This document shows positions 46,476 through 57,273 of a stretch of DNA of 64,000 bases, piece by piece (position 1 is the first letter of the stretch; every line of letters begins with the position of its first letter). The notes under the pieces were generated by a model that saw only the letters and a program-made list of their open reading frames with translations, ran no database searches and had not been told where the DNA came from. This DNA is from Prostheceraeus crozeri (taxonomy: Eukaryota; Platyhelminthes; Polycladida; Euryleptidae): assembly GCA_907163375.1 (NCBI GenBank), contig CAJQUW010006858.1, forward strand, positions 162,501-226,500. Reading direction: 5' to 3'. A program made the position numbers and the translations under genes.

Positions 46476-48117
46476 TAGCATCGATGAAATTATTGCAAAT
46501 ATCAAAACAATGATATGCAATGGAAGCCAATAAAGAACTTGAAGATGTCACGAAGTTTCATCGATATATCTCAAATAGCCAATTAAAATTATCATAGATA
46601 GTAATCAGATTTCAATGTGTTGACACAATATGATCAATAACTTGATAAACACAAAAGTCTTATTTTTCCTTCCATGCAAGTCCCCGGTGCCAAAGTCAAT
46701 CAAAGTTATGTAACTTATATCGAGAAGAACCTCGACCTCGATTAAAATCTAATCGAAGTCACATCACTGATTTTTACCCATTTTACCAAGTGTGCTCGTC
46801 AAAAGGGGGAAACTCGTGTAGCAAGCTACACTTGGTCTAAAGTTTGAATAGTGTCTGATATCACTGTGCTAAATTTTCGGAAGAGCTTGATATAGGATCA
46901 AGTATGTTGAGTATTTACCATGCGTTCAAAAAGTCTTTCATATTTCATTGCTGATTCATACAAAAATGCATCATTGAAGAGTTGGAATGATAATTAAGTG
47001 ATTATACAATGACAGTGATATGGATATCAATGATATTTCTTCCATCAACTCAATTTAAATTGCTGTCACTTTTGAATTTGTTTTTATGCTACAAAAATTG
47101 AATTGCAACTTATAGGCCCTATGTTTTACCATCATTCAGTTACGCCTACTTGTGTTTTGCTTTACGGTATGATGTTTGACAAAAAGCTATTGTTTACATC
47201 TCTTTCAATTAGGCCTACTACACCAAATCGACATGAAATAATTGAACAGAAACATTTAAGATTGCTTCAGAATTCAGTAAATTTTTTAAACCTCAATGAA
47301 TATGTATCACTTCAATTGATCAACTTCAATCAATCAATTGATGATCTTTATTATTTTTGAAATTGCCTCTAGCTTTCACAGGAATAAAGCAAATTAAGAG
47401 ATTTTTGAATCAACGTTTCGAGATTCTTTAACGAGAGAGACAAAAAATCACTAACACATTGCAGTCAAACAATATATGAAAAAGCAAATAAAGGCCTACA
47501 CTAGGATTGTATGAAATATTTTACTCAATTAAGTTTAAACCGAAGAGCAAATGAAAAGTTTTATCAAGTTATTTCATAATAAAAAAGTTATATGAACAAT
47601 AAAGAATGCCGGCATGCATCTCTAGCTTGCAAGTTATGACAGAAATACTACAAAATACTTCATAATTGCAATTGAAGAGAAGTGAGACAACATTATGAAA
47701 ACACTATTCAATTGTAGAGTACTTTCATTTAAAATATGGTTGATTGCGGGTCGCGTGCATCATCACTTCCTTCGCACACTTGAAGCCGACTTTATGTATG
47801 CCTACCTATCATTGAATAATATTGTAAAATTATTGAATGATCCAGAAGAAAGGGTGGACAAAGGCTAATATTATACATGAAATTCAAGTTACGAAAATTA
47901 AGTCACACAAGCTATCCGAAAGCCTTTTCTTACTTACTTATTAGCTCTAGATTTTCCTAGTCCGGAAACAGTCGCCTGACGAACTCGATGGCCAAGCACA
48001 TGTAGATGCTGGTTCGAAGATATTCTCACACGAATTGGTCACCCTGAAATGGCAACATAACATGTGATATGATCGATTATTCGGCATTATCGTATGTAAA
48101 AATATGTAAAACAATTT
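46476..48117. other. AT-rich intergenic, no gene seen
   Basis: No recognisable domain or structured repeat in this 1.6-kb stretch. Confidence 0.5.
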
Positions 48118-48312
48118 TTCTTGGCATTGTGCTAAAAACAAGCGGGTCACTCCTTCTTTATATTTGCCTTCATTAATGTACAATAAAATTTGAGTAGGTA
48201 AAAACCACGGCGCTTCGTGTCACCGACGCATCAAATTTTATTGTACATAACTTTATGAAGGCAAATAAAGAGAAGGAGTGACCCGCTCGTTTTTAGCACA
48301 ATGCCAAGAGAA
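48118..48312. repeat. Inverted repeat, ~75-bp arms
   Basis: An arm containing AGCGGGTCACTCCTTCTTTA is followed after about 40 bases by its near-exact reverse complement. It would form a long hairpin. It may be a small foldback element. Confidence 0.85.
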
Positions 48313-48796
48313 TTGAATTACCTCTTGTTCCTAGCCTTTAACATTATATGTAAAACATAAATTTTTATGTTTTAAAATAAATTATGAGCATTACTGCATG
48401 CATATAATTATGCCTCAATGCAAATACATAGAAAAGTTATAATACTACTAAGGGTATATTAGGCCGATCATATAGCCTATTGACAAATATAAAATAGCAT
48501 GCAAATTGTCAGTTGATTTGTCAATATCACGATGTATAGTAGAGAATGCAATGGGCTTAACCATCAGTATTTTATAGGTCTATATGGAATATATGAAAAT
48601 AAACTTAATCATTTCAAAAATTCCATACTGATTTTGGTTTATAGTGCAAAGCCACTGCATCACAAATTTTCACATTAGTAATGCACTAGACAATGTGTTT
48701 TCCCAATTATTGATGACAGAACTGATTTACAAAAGAAGAAATTCATACTACACCTAAATTAATCATTCTATGTGGTTTGGCCCTAGACTGCTGTAG

Positions 48797-49084
48797 TTTT
48801 CGGAAAAGTCAAGTTGATTTAATTTACATCAACTCGATATATTTCAATAGTTCAGAGCTATTATCTTCAGGAGCAAAGGATTACGAGAATGGTAGTGATT
48901 CAAAATGATAGTGTTAATTGATATGCGTGATTTGTGATTTCTTTGTGTATTTTGAATCACCATCATAGCATCGTAAATATTCTTGTATAGTATATATACA
49001 TATTTTGCTCCTGAGTAGGATAGCAGTGAGCCATTGAAATATATCGAGCTGATTCAAATTAGATCAACTTGAATTTTCCGATAA
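48797..49084. repeat. Imperfect inverted repeat (foldback), ~80-bp arms
   Basis: The left arm TTTTCGGAAAAGTCAAGTTG through TTCAGGAGCAAA is mirrored by TTTGCTCCTGAG through CAACTTGAATTTTCCG. The spacer is about 120 bases with no coding. Confidence 0.75.
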
Positions 49085-49394
49085 CCACAATAATTCTAGT
49101 GTTTCGATTGTTAGCGTCTGAATGAATTCTTTTGTACATCACTTATATACATAAAGCTCTTATTTCATCTAATTACATATTAAAATATGAATATGCATGC
49201 TGATACTTACATGTTGCGACGAAAGCAATCGACTTGGAAATATGAGAAGCATTGAGATCGAAGCACGCAGTTGGAAAACAGCGACAAGTCATATTGTCTA
49301 TGGAGATCAAGTATGTTTTGATGGCTTCATTCACCAGAAGTTCTGCTCTGCTGATTTCGATTTTCACTGGATAAATATATAAATTTTCGTACAT

Positions 49395-49630
49395 GTAAAT
49401 CTATCGCGGATGAAAAGTGGCTTTCGTTCGTGGAATTCTTCACCACGGCGAAGGTTGTATTATTTAATCCATGTGTCACTCAATCTGATATTCTGCCCGA
49501 TGAAAAGACAACACTGAGAAGTGATCTCTGTACACGGATGAAGGATATAGCAGCAATGGCGTACGTTGTTAAAGTCCACACTGCTATATTTGACGTAACA
49601 TCATCATTACTCAGCCTTGCGATGCCATGA
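49395..49630 (+). other. Weak open frame, possible exon
   Basis: The plus frame reads SIADEKWLSFVEFFTTAKVV, later LPDEKTTLRSDLCTRMKDIA, ending at TGA 49630. The minus strand at 49173-49394 is also open and ends at a donor-like CAT/GTAAGTATC. No family is recognised on either strand, and both may be chance. Confidence 0.2.
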
Positions 49631-50179
49631 ATTTAATGCCCGCTGCACGCTTGTCTATGGTTGCACGCGAAACGCGTCAGCGCATCATCGATCCACCTGT
49701 ATTCTGTAGCTGTCGGCAGGCGAAACCGGACAAAGACGAATGCAGCTGAAGGATGGATAGCGATGGAATGTGTCTGCTAATGCGAAAAGGGCGGGGAGAT
49801 TGCGCAACGGAACTTGACTGTGGCAAAGCTTTCAAAATCATATCACTTCCGCAGATTCAGATGCAAAGCATACTGCTAAAAGCAAACTGAATTTGTTATA
49901 TAATTGGTTACTAGGTTGTCATACAAGGTGTGATCGTCATGAAATTAGAGCGGAGAGAAAAAAACTTAGCAGTTTTTAACTTGAAAATATTTTTAAACTT
50001 AATTAAGACTTAAAAACTAGCGAGCACTCAAAGATCATTTCATTTGAAGACATAATTGCGAAATGCTGATTTCAATCTTGTGAGATGGTGTGACAGTTTT
50101 TCCTCTGTATAAAAATACTGTCGCGTGAAAGAGACTATAGCAATAATGTTTTTGATGCATCAAATATATCTAAATGCAT

Positions 50180-50440
50180 TGATAGGAATGAGAAGAGAGA
50201 CGAGATCGAACAAGGAGAAAAAGAGAGAGAGAGAAATATGAAGAAGATAAAGTGGAAAATAACAGAGAATAGAAAGAGTGAAAGGAAAGGAGAAAATGAG
50301 AGAGATATGAGGAGATATGAAGGAAAAGAAGTGGAATAGCAAGTAAACAAGTTGATGAAGAAGAGATGGATGAAATGAGAGGATGGAGAGAGGAGGAAGC
50401 AGAGAAACAGAGGAAGAGGAAAAGAGAAATCGATGGGAGG
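50180..50440 (+). repeat. Polypurine tract (~260 bp)
   Basis: Almost uninterrupted A and G on the plus strand, with GAGA and GGA words. The Ser/Phe/Leu-rich frames on the other strand are a by-product. Confidence 0.85.
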
Positions 50441-50456
50441 CTTATGCATTTTTTTT

Positions 50457-50680
50457 CTGCTACGTAAACACAACGCATATGTGCTACGTAGAGGCAACCG
50501 AGCAGCTACCGACTGCTACGTATCCACAACGTGTATCTGCCACGTAGAGGCAACCAAGCAGCTACCGACTGCTACGAATCCGCAACGTTTATTTGCTACG
50601 TGGAAGCAACCAAGCAGCTACCGACTGATACGTATCCACGACGCATTTGCTACGTAGAAGCAACCGAGCAGCAACGCTCA
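50457..50680 (+). repeat. 56-bp tandem repeat, four copies
   Basis: CTGCTACGTA-led units start at 50457, 50513, 50569 and 50625. Each contains GGCAACC(G/A)AGCAGCTACCGA or a close variant. Part of the right GCTACGTA-rich arm. Confidence 0.9.
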
Positions 50681-50859
50681 TATAGGCAAAACGTTAAAAG
50701 CGCTGAAAATATGCTGTAAGTGTAGTGTAAGTATCATTACCTACGTAGCTGCTGCGTATTGCCACCAACCAGATTGCTACGCTACGTTTTGGAACGTTTG
50801 GCACCGATTGCTACGTATCAGCTACGTAGGATTGTTAGCCGGGCTGTCTCATTTTCGAC

Positions 50860-52293
50860 AATGTTTCGGCAGCAAATCAGGGTTGCATGAATTGTCAGGC
50901 TAGTCATAAATAACATCTAAAAACCGAGTTTCGATTGATTAATTTTTTTACTAAAAAACTGATGAAATTGCTGTTTGGGTCTCTGGTAGGTTAAAATTTT
51001 TAATTTTTCATTATTTATCTAATTGATGGAAAATCTCGTGTGTATGTTACTTTTGAAATCCTCTGAACACAGAAGTACAATGGCGGAATTGAAGGCCACT
51101 TATCAATTGGACTGAAGGTCAAAGTACAGGTTCTACCTACGCATTTCCTTCGATTTGATTGACATCGCTCGTGGCAATTCTTATATAGTCTTCAAGAAAT
51201 GTCTATCAGACAATACAGTGTATTGATCTCAAAAACATCAAACTTACTGTTACTGAATGTTTGATTGCTCAGTATTCAAACTGTCAAAGAGCTTTTCCCA
51301 AATCAAAGGCAATCAAAAGGAAATATACATCAATGTCTTCCTCTGGTGAAATAGCACATCTTCCTACGCGGCGCCTGCGGTGCTTTAGAAAACATCAAAA
51401 TTATACTACTCATGGATGACCAAAAATTGGATTCCAAAATTTTATCCGGCTTTTTATATCTGACGAGTTCACATGTTTGTATCATATGGTAATGATCAAC
51501 AAAAATTATCATAACTATTGTATTTTTGTGGTGGATCATAGTGGGAATATGTGGGTATCTTATGAATATGTGGATCGATATATTTCCGCCAGTTAGGCTA
51601 TGATGTCATTAATGATGGACATAAACTGAAATGAATGATGTATCTGTTTACGAGATTGATATTGAAACATAGAAGCGATAGATCGTTCGATAGTTAATGG
51701 ACACAAATTTGATAATGTTTAATATTTTGTTGGTAGGCTATACATATTTGAGCATCTTAATAATCTTGATGATGTTATGATATTTGTGATAATGTCGAAA
51801 ATAAGTTCCTGTGTATTTTTGTGTTCTGCGTTTTTTTTATACAAAAATGGCTGTCGCAGCACTGTAGGATAAATGTTCTTAACGTACGTACTTTAGTATG
51901 TAGGCCTTCTTATAGGGATGAAGAGTAATAAAATGATGGGAAATAGTGATCGCGGTTTTGATGGTAGCCAAAACTATTAATTAATTCGGGTTGACTTGAT
52001 TGTCTTAAATTTGAAATAGACAAAAAATGAAGAAAGATTTTTATCTTATGCAGGGAAGATGTCGAAAAGAAATGTGAATCGACAAGCAAGGGAAAGCCTG
52101 TGTGCTTCGTTGACGAACTACATGGATCAGCCTGTAGCCTACTGAGAGGAGAAGATTCTAATCTTCACTAAATACAACCTCTGGTGGTTGAGAGTAATCG
52201 GTATGCGTATTATAGCATTATGGATGTCCTTTTATTTTGTGTGAACAATAAGCTTTTGAAATTGTCGAATCCATTGAACAATATCATTTTGTA
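50860..52293. other. AT-rich intergenic, no feature seen
   Basis: No open frame or TE motif recognised. Confidence 0.5.
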
Positions 52294-52295
52294 TA

Positions 52296-54367
52296 TAGGT
52301 TTTGCGACCCAAATGTGAAACTTGCAAATCTAAATACGACGTAGCAAAAGCAAGTATCTTTATTCCAAACACAATGTAACTATTCCAAACCAAACGTGAC
52401 TATTCCAAACTAGATCTGACACTAATAATTCTAACCCAAATACGACCATTCCAAACCAAATCTGACACCTAATATTCCAAACCAAATGCGACAACTTCAA
52501 TCCAAATCTAACATCTGACATGTGATCTAACTGGAACTCTGGATCATAGCGATAGAAAATAGTCAATGATTATAGATCAAACATGACATTTAAGAAGCAA
52601 ATGTTGCATGATTGAAGTGTCAGATGAAAAGATGTCGTACTCACGTATCTACTGCCGATAAAGAGCGCCTCATAGCTGCATATCAAAATGGCTATGACTA
52701 CCAAGAGCTAGCGCGAGCAATGGGTATTGGCAGAACAACTGCATATTCTATAGTACGGCGGTTCCTCGATTTCGGAGAAGTTACAAGGCCCCGTGGAGGA
52801 TTCCGGGGAAGAAAAATGACCGAAGAAATAATTGACACAGCATGCTCGATTGTTGAGGAGAACAATGCTCTGACTCTTCTGCAAATCAACGCGGAGATGC
52901 GTCACCGACTATCAAGTGCCCCCCAAGTGACAATAACGACCATATGCAGTGCTTTGAGGGTAAGTTAGTATTATATTATACTGTATGATAACAATTAGAA
53001 CTGTGTCACTGCTTTTCAATCATTGACTTTCTCCTGCAGGGATCATTGTATCGGATGAAGAAACTGGAGACCGTTCCAGCTGAAAGAAACTCAGATTCTG
53101 TGAAAAATGAACGACTGGTAAGCTATTGATTTATACTTGAAGATATTTCATTGACGCTAGTAAATAAAAAGCTGGAACAGCAAAAAATTGCATCTCTTCT
53201 TGCCTCTTACAGGAGTTTGCGAATTGGCTTATGGCGACTGGCATTCATGAGGAGCTCATTTTCATAGACGAGGCTGGATTTAATGTTTGGACAGCTCGTA
53301 CTCGTGGTCGTGCGAGAATTGGGGAACCAGCAGTTTGGGTGGTCGCTGTTCGTCGTGGCCAGAGCTTGACAACCATATTTGCTGTCAGCAATGAGTGCGG
53401 TCTGCTAGCCCATGACATATTTATAGGCAGAACAACAAATGAGATGTGAGAGTCCCAGATGAAGTAAATAATAAATACTGATATTATTTGATATTATTTA
53501 ATATTTGATATTTCGATCAATTTAATTTCTCTTTTGCATTGCAGCTTCAACACTTTCCTCAGTAATGTCATCCCTCATATTCAAAGAGTGACAACATTCA
53601 TTTTTGACAACGCCAGCTGCCACAGACACATCACGGTATCCCATGAGCGGTTGTCCATAAGGAAATTACCGCCCTACTCGCCATTCCTCAACATTGTTGA
53701 GAACACATTTTCCGAGTGGAAAGCAAGTGTAAAGAGACGACTGGCCGATATGCATGCGGAACTTATCCTTCGATCTCACCAAGAAAGGATGGCGGACTTG
53801 GCGACAGTTGCGGAAGTCGCTATCTGTGATGTGACTCAGGATGGTGCACAGAAGGCCCAGAACTACTTCAGACTTTTACAGGGTCGAATTCCTTTGTGTC
53901 TGACAAAGTCAGACATTTTCATGTAAATAAATAAGTATTTTTCGGAAAGTGACAGTGTTTTGGCGCGGTGCTTTGAAGGAGCTATTTTTGGCAAATTGAT
54001 GTGAAGATATATTGAATTTAGTTAAATTGAAACTTCTTGAAAAACAAATGCTTTTCGCATTTGATGACCGTGACATTTAATACGTATATTTCAATCTGAA
54101 AATTCATTAGTCAGGAAAGGCAATGATGTGTTAGTTCAACATGCACTACTGCGAGTCTGATTTTAAAAATTGTGAAGTAGTTGTATTTGGTTTGGAATTG
54201 CCTCATTTGCTTTTTATTCTGTGCACATTTGCCTGGCTATGTCGTATTTGCTTTTGCATTGTCGCATTTGGATCAACAAGTGTTCACGTTAGTCTGGCTA
54301 TGTCGCATTTGCTTTTGCAATGTCGCATTTGAATTTACATGTGTTCACATTTGGGTCTCAAATCCTA
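52296..54367 (+). mobile_element. Tc1/mariner-superfamily element, apparently intact
   Basis: The left end TAGGTTTTGCGACCCAAATG is matched by the inverted right end (minus strand TAGGATTTGAGACCCAAATG). TA flanks each (52294-52295 and 54368-54369), the canonical target of this superfamily. Words such as CAAATGCGAC/GTCGCATTTG recur several times in both subterminal regions, inverted between ends. It encloses one four-exon transposase gene with open, in-phase exons. Length is 2072 bp. Confidence 0.85.
52624..53926 (+). CDS. Tc1/IS630/mariner-type transposase, four exons, open
   Basis: Exons 52624-52959, 53040-53117, 53213-53445 and 53545-53926 join in phase (0, 0, 2) at canonical GT..AG sites (donors GTAAGT, GTAAGC, GTGAGA; acceptors CTGCAG, TTACAG, TTGCAG). 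The product is about 342 residues, the usual length. The N-terminus has a homeodomain-like HTH (LIAAYQNGYDYQELARAMG, GRTTAYSIVRRF) and a second helical part after GRKMTEEIID. Catalysis: LIFIDEAGFN (D), TTFIFDNASCH (D) and PPYSPFLNIVENTFSEWK (E). I count 30 residues between the second D and the E, against 34 in Tc1. An in-frame TGA precedes the first ATG at 52624, which supports this start. Three introns are unusual for this superfamily. Confidence 0.85.
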
Positions 54368-54369
54368 TA

Positions 54370-55560
54370 TTAACCCTTTAGGCCCGGCCGACGAGCGTTG
54401 CTCGTCATTAGGGGTAGAGCAGATGAGCGGTGCTCGTCATCAGGGGTCCGGCAGACAAGCGTTGCTTGTAGCCACTGCGCGTTTAAGATACTGCTTAGAG
54501 AGATACCGGAATAGAAAGCAACTTTTCATTCATAGCCGGCTTGCTCGACGGAGGTGTCCTTTGCGCACGCGTGACTGTGATGTCATGCCAATCGATGCAG
54601 CCGTCTTCATTCATCACAGGGAGAGTGAGCGATATTATAACAGGCAGCCAACGCATCTGAATGATTCATTTGTCATCATGGCTACTGGTACTCGGTCACG
54701 ACGGGTGATAGTACCTGTTAGAAGATATGGATTTGACGACAGCACAGATGACGATTTATCAGAGAATTCAGACGACGACTTCGCATCACCTGGATCTTCA
54801 AATAACTCTTCGTCAGAATCTTCTTCATGCACCGATAATGATGAACCGCAGCCACAGGTTCGACGTGTTGGAAATCGTCCAAAATGTGCGGCCATCTGTT
54901 GTGCAACGACACCAATTGCAACATGCGAATTACAGTCAAAGCTCAGAATGGTAAGTAGCCATTTGTGGCAATGATACCAGGCCAAACGCTGTTCCTGATT
55001 ACCAGCCTCCACGCAGTCCAGGACTACAAGTGCAAGTGCCGGACGAACCTGCTGACTTTGCGCTGCTAATTCTTGATCAAGAATTGTTCGATCTACTAGC
55101 AGAGTGGACAAATAGTAGAGCCGCACAGAGAAACTACAGTTCTATCAACAAGTATGGGAGAAAGCACACTGTGCAGTGGCAAGACGTAACGGCTTACTTG
55201 CTCCGAAGTAAAGTCCAGAGTGTGTATCAAATTGAAGGTGAAGGAAGTATCGACGAGTTCTTACTTCTACACAAAGGCAACCTGTATTTCAAACAATACA
55301 TACCCAAGAAGAGAGCGAGGTTTGGGATAAAAGGTCATTCATTGAATGAAGCAGATTCTGGATACACGTACGACATTGAAATGTATTACGGAGGTCAAGG
55401 AACGCAGTATTGGTGCGAGCACATGAACACAGTTCAGGAACTATCCCCATCAGAGAAAATTGTGGTCCATTTGCTGGACCGGAGCAATTTTCTGAATCGT
55501 GGCTATCAGATCACTGCAGATAACTGGTGGGCAATTCTCATTTAAAGTGCGCATTTCGGG
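54370..55560 (+). mobile_element. piggyBac element P3 (internally deleted, right end not found)
   Basis: TTAACCCTTTAGGCCC starts at 54370, three bases beyond the Tc1-type element. It is followed by GACGAGCGTTGCTCGTC, an inverted motif that repeats in the leader. A plus-strand transposase remnant follows. No matching right terminus was seen before 56.5 kb. Confidence 0.65.
54678..55545 (+). pseudogene. piggyBac transposase P3 (central deletion, truncated)
   Basis: Exon 1 (54678-54950) encodes MATGTRSRRVIVP, an acidic serine-rich N-terminus (STDDDLSENSDDDF). A donor GAATG/GTAAGT and acceptor TGATTACCAG/CCT give exon 2 in phase from 55006. Exon 2 has DQELFDLLAEWTNSRA, then jumps within a few dozen residues to EGSIDEFLLLHKGNLYFK and YIPKKRARFGIKGHSLNEAD. 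It ends soon after SNFLNRGYQITADNWW. About 100 residues between the N-terminal helix and the SIDE motif (first D) are missing. The frame stops after the second D context, so the third D and cysteine tail are absent. Confidence 0.75.
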
Positions 55561-56159
55561 GGACTAAAAGTCATATCGCTTTTCTTAATGAAAAAAAAAA
55601 GATGATGCAATGGGGTTTTCCTGGGCGTAGATTATGAATTTCGACATGAGAACCACACCACTGTTCATTTTCATTGATTTTCAGCAACTGCCCCGTCGGT
55701 CTGATTTCATTTGTCGTCGGTCTGATTAAAGGTTTACTGTGACGATTCTAATGAACTGGGAAATGGCTCATGCCTGTGTTCTACTCATTAACTGTAATAT
55801 CCTACATTTTGTGTTAACAATCGCATAAGACGTGCAACAATGATGATGCACAGCAATTCCGGTTCATCGGTAAGTTCAGATCAAGCCTGATCAGTGATGT
55901 TAGCGCTCAAAGCTATCTATTGCCTCAATATGACGGTAATTCAGCATGATTTTCTCGACAGTACAGGTTTTCCTACACGACAACGGCAACTACCGAATCA
56001 AGAGCGGCACTTTAATTTCTAAAACGTTAAAAGATAAAATATTACGTCATTTCACAATTGAGAACGACAACAATAAATAAACTGCAGCAAAATAGTTCAA
56101 TTGTGTCTCTATCAGATTAGTGAGCGGTATTTCACGTGAAGAATAAATGATATAAATGA
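55561..56159. other. Intergenic, no gene seen
   Basis: No recognised domain. Possibly the remaining right part of piggyBac P3, but no terminus is visible. Confidence 0.4.
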
Positions 56160-56511
56160 TATCGTCGTAAATGTATTCGTCATGGATAATGCTCCGTGCC
56201 ACAATAGAGCCCGTGAAGTCAGTTTGCGAGAGGGACACTCTATTAGGTACTTACCGCCCTACTCTCCATTTCTCAATATCGCAGAGAACGCGTTTTCCAT
56301 GTGGAAAGCGGCTTTCAAGAGAGAAGTAGCTGAGATTCGTGAGCAGTTACACAACTACACTGGACAACAGCGGAATTTGACCTTACTGCAACTCGCCTCC
56401 CAAAATATGAGTGTTATCACTGCAAATAAGATGGGAAGGTCTTCCAGACGTATGGGCAGATTGATGCCTAGACTAATTAATCGCGAGAATGTCTTACAAA
56501 ACCATCAATGA
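56160..56511 (+). pseudogene. Tc1/IS630-type transposase C-terminal fragment
   Basis: VNVFVMDNAPCHNRAREVSL, then YLPPYSPFLNIAENAFSMWK, gives the second D and the E with 32 residues between them. It resembles the 52.6-kb transposase C-terminus but is clearly a different family member. No upstream exons or terminal repeats were recognised. Confidence 0.7.
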
Positions 56512-57240
56512 ATATTACGGTACTTGTTTTGTTTCATAATAGAATAAAAAATTTCAAGATTATCAAAACTTTTTCGTATTGACTTACCTTTTCGTAAAAA
56601 AAGTTTTTAATGACTTACTGTATTACCTTTATGAATTAAAATAATTATCAAACTTTTCCTTTTTACATATTTTACCTTTTCGAATTAAAAAAATTATCAA
56701 ACTTTTTGTATTGACTTACCTGTTAAATAAAATATAATTGAATATGAAAAGCCGTTTATGATTTCAGGTTGCCGCTCATTAAACTTATAAATCCATTAAT
56801 AAACTCACTTATTATCACTACCGATTAAAAACAATATCATTCAATTGAAAATGCTGCTGATTAACAGAAATACCGTTGTTGCATCTTAACCTTAAACCGC
56901 CGGGAATGAGAACCACACGTGAAAAAAAATCAAGCATTCTTTTGGTGTGACCTTAAGAGTCAAATAGTGGAAACCAATGGTAAAAAATTATTTTCATTAG
57001 GATAGAACAAAGATACAAGTTTGTCCTATACATAGGCCACCCGACTTGGTCGTGTAATTATTTTTTTTTAGAATTATTTTTGAATTTTGATTTTTTTTGT
57101 TTACAGGGTAAATATACTGAATTAAACTAAATTAGCAACAGAAATTGGACAAAATGTTTGAAAATCGATGCATAATTAAGTTTGTCATATATATAGGACA
57201 ACAGACTTTTAAGAAAAGTCAATGACTTCATTTCTGTGGA
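56512..57240. other. AT-rich, repeated TTATCAAACTTTT words; piggyBac terminus
   Basis: Imperfect repeats of ATTATCAAACTTTT and GACTTACCT lie at 56555-56730. TTAA followed by CCTTAAACCGCCGGG at 56886 resembles a piggyBac terminus and may be the 3' end of copy P4. Confidence 0.45.
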
Positions 57241-57273
57241 GTGTATTTTGCGACCGGCATAAATTGTATGCAT

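Larger units (their letters stand above)
41510..50843. mobile_element. Possible 9.3-kb element with inverted ends and GCTACGTA-rich arms
   Basis: CCCGGCTAACAA at 41510-41521 faces its exact inverse TTGTTAGCCGGG at 50832-50843. Similarity continues inward through GTACGTATCTGCTACGTAGC-like words. Each end then carries about 300-400 bases dense in GCTACGTA. No transposase that could belong to it is visible inside. The piggyBac and foldback elements inside would be later insertions. The TSD is unclear. It may be a large non-autonomous element or two related inverted ends brought together. Confidence 0.5.

Noticed and set aside
50135-50497. Ser/Phe/Leu-rich minus-strand frames that look like membrane proteins
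   Set aside because: They are the complement of a polypurine tract; composition alone creates hydrophobic codons in all three frames.
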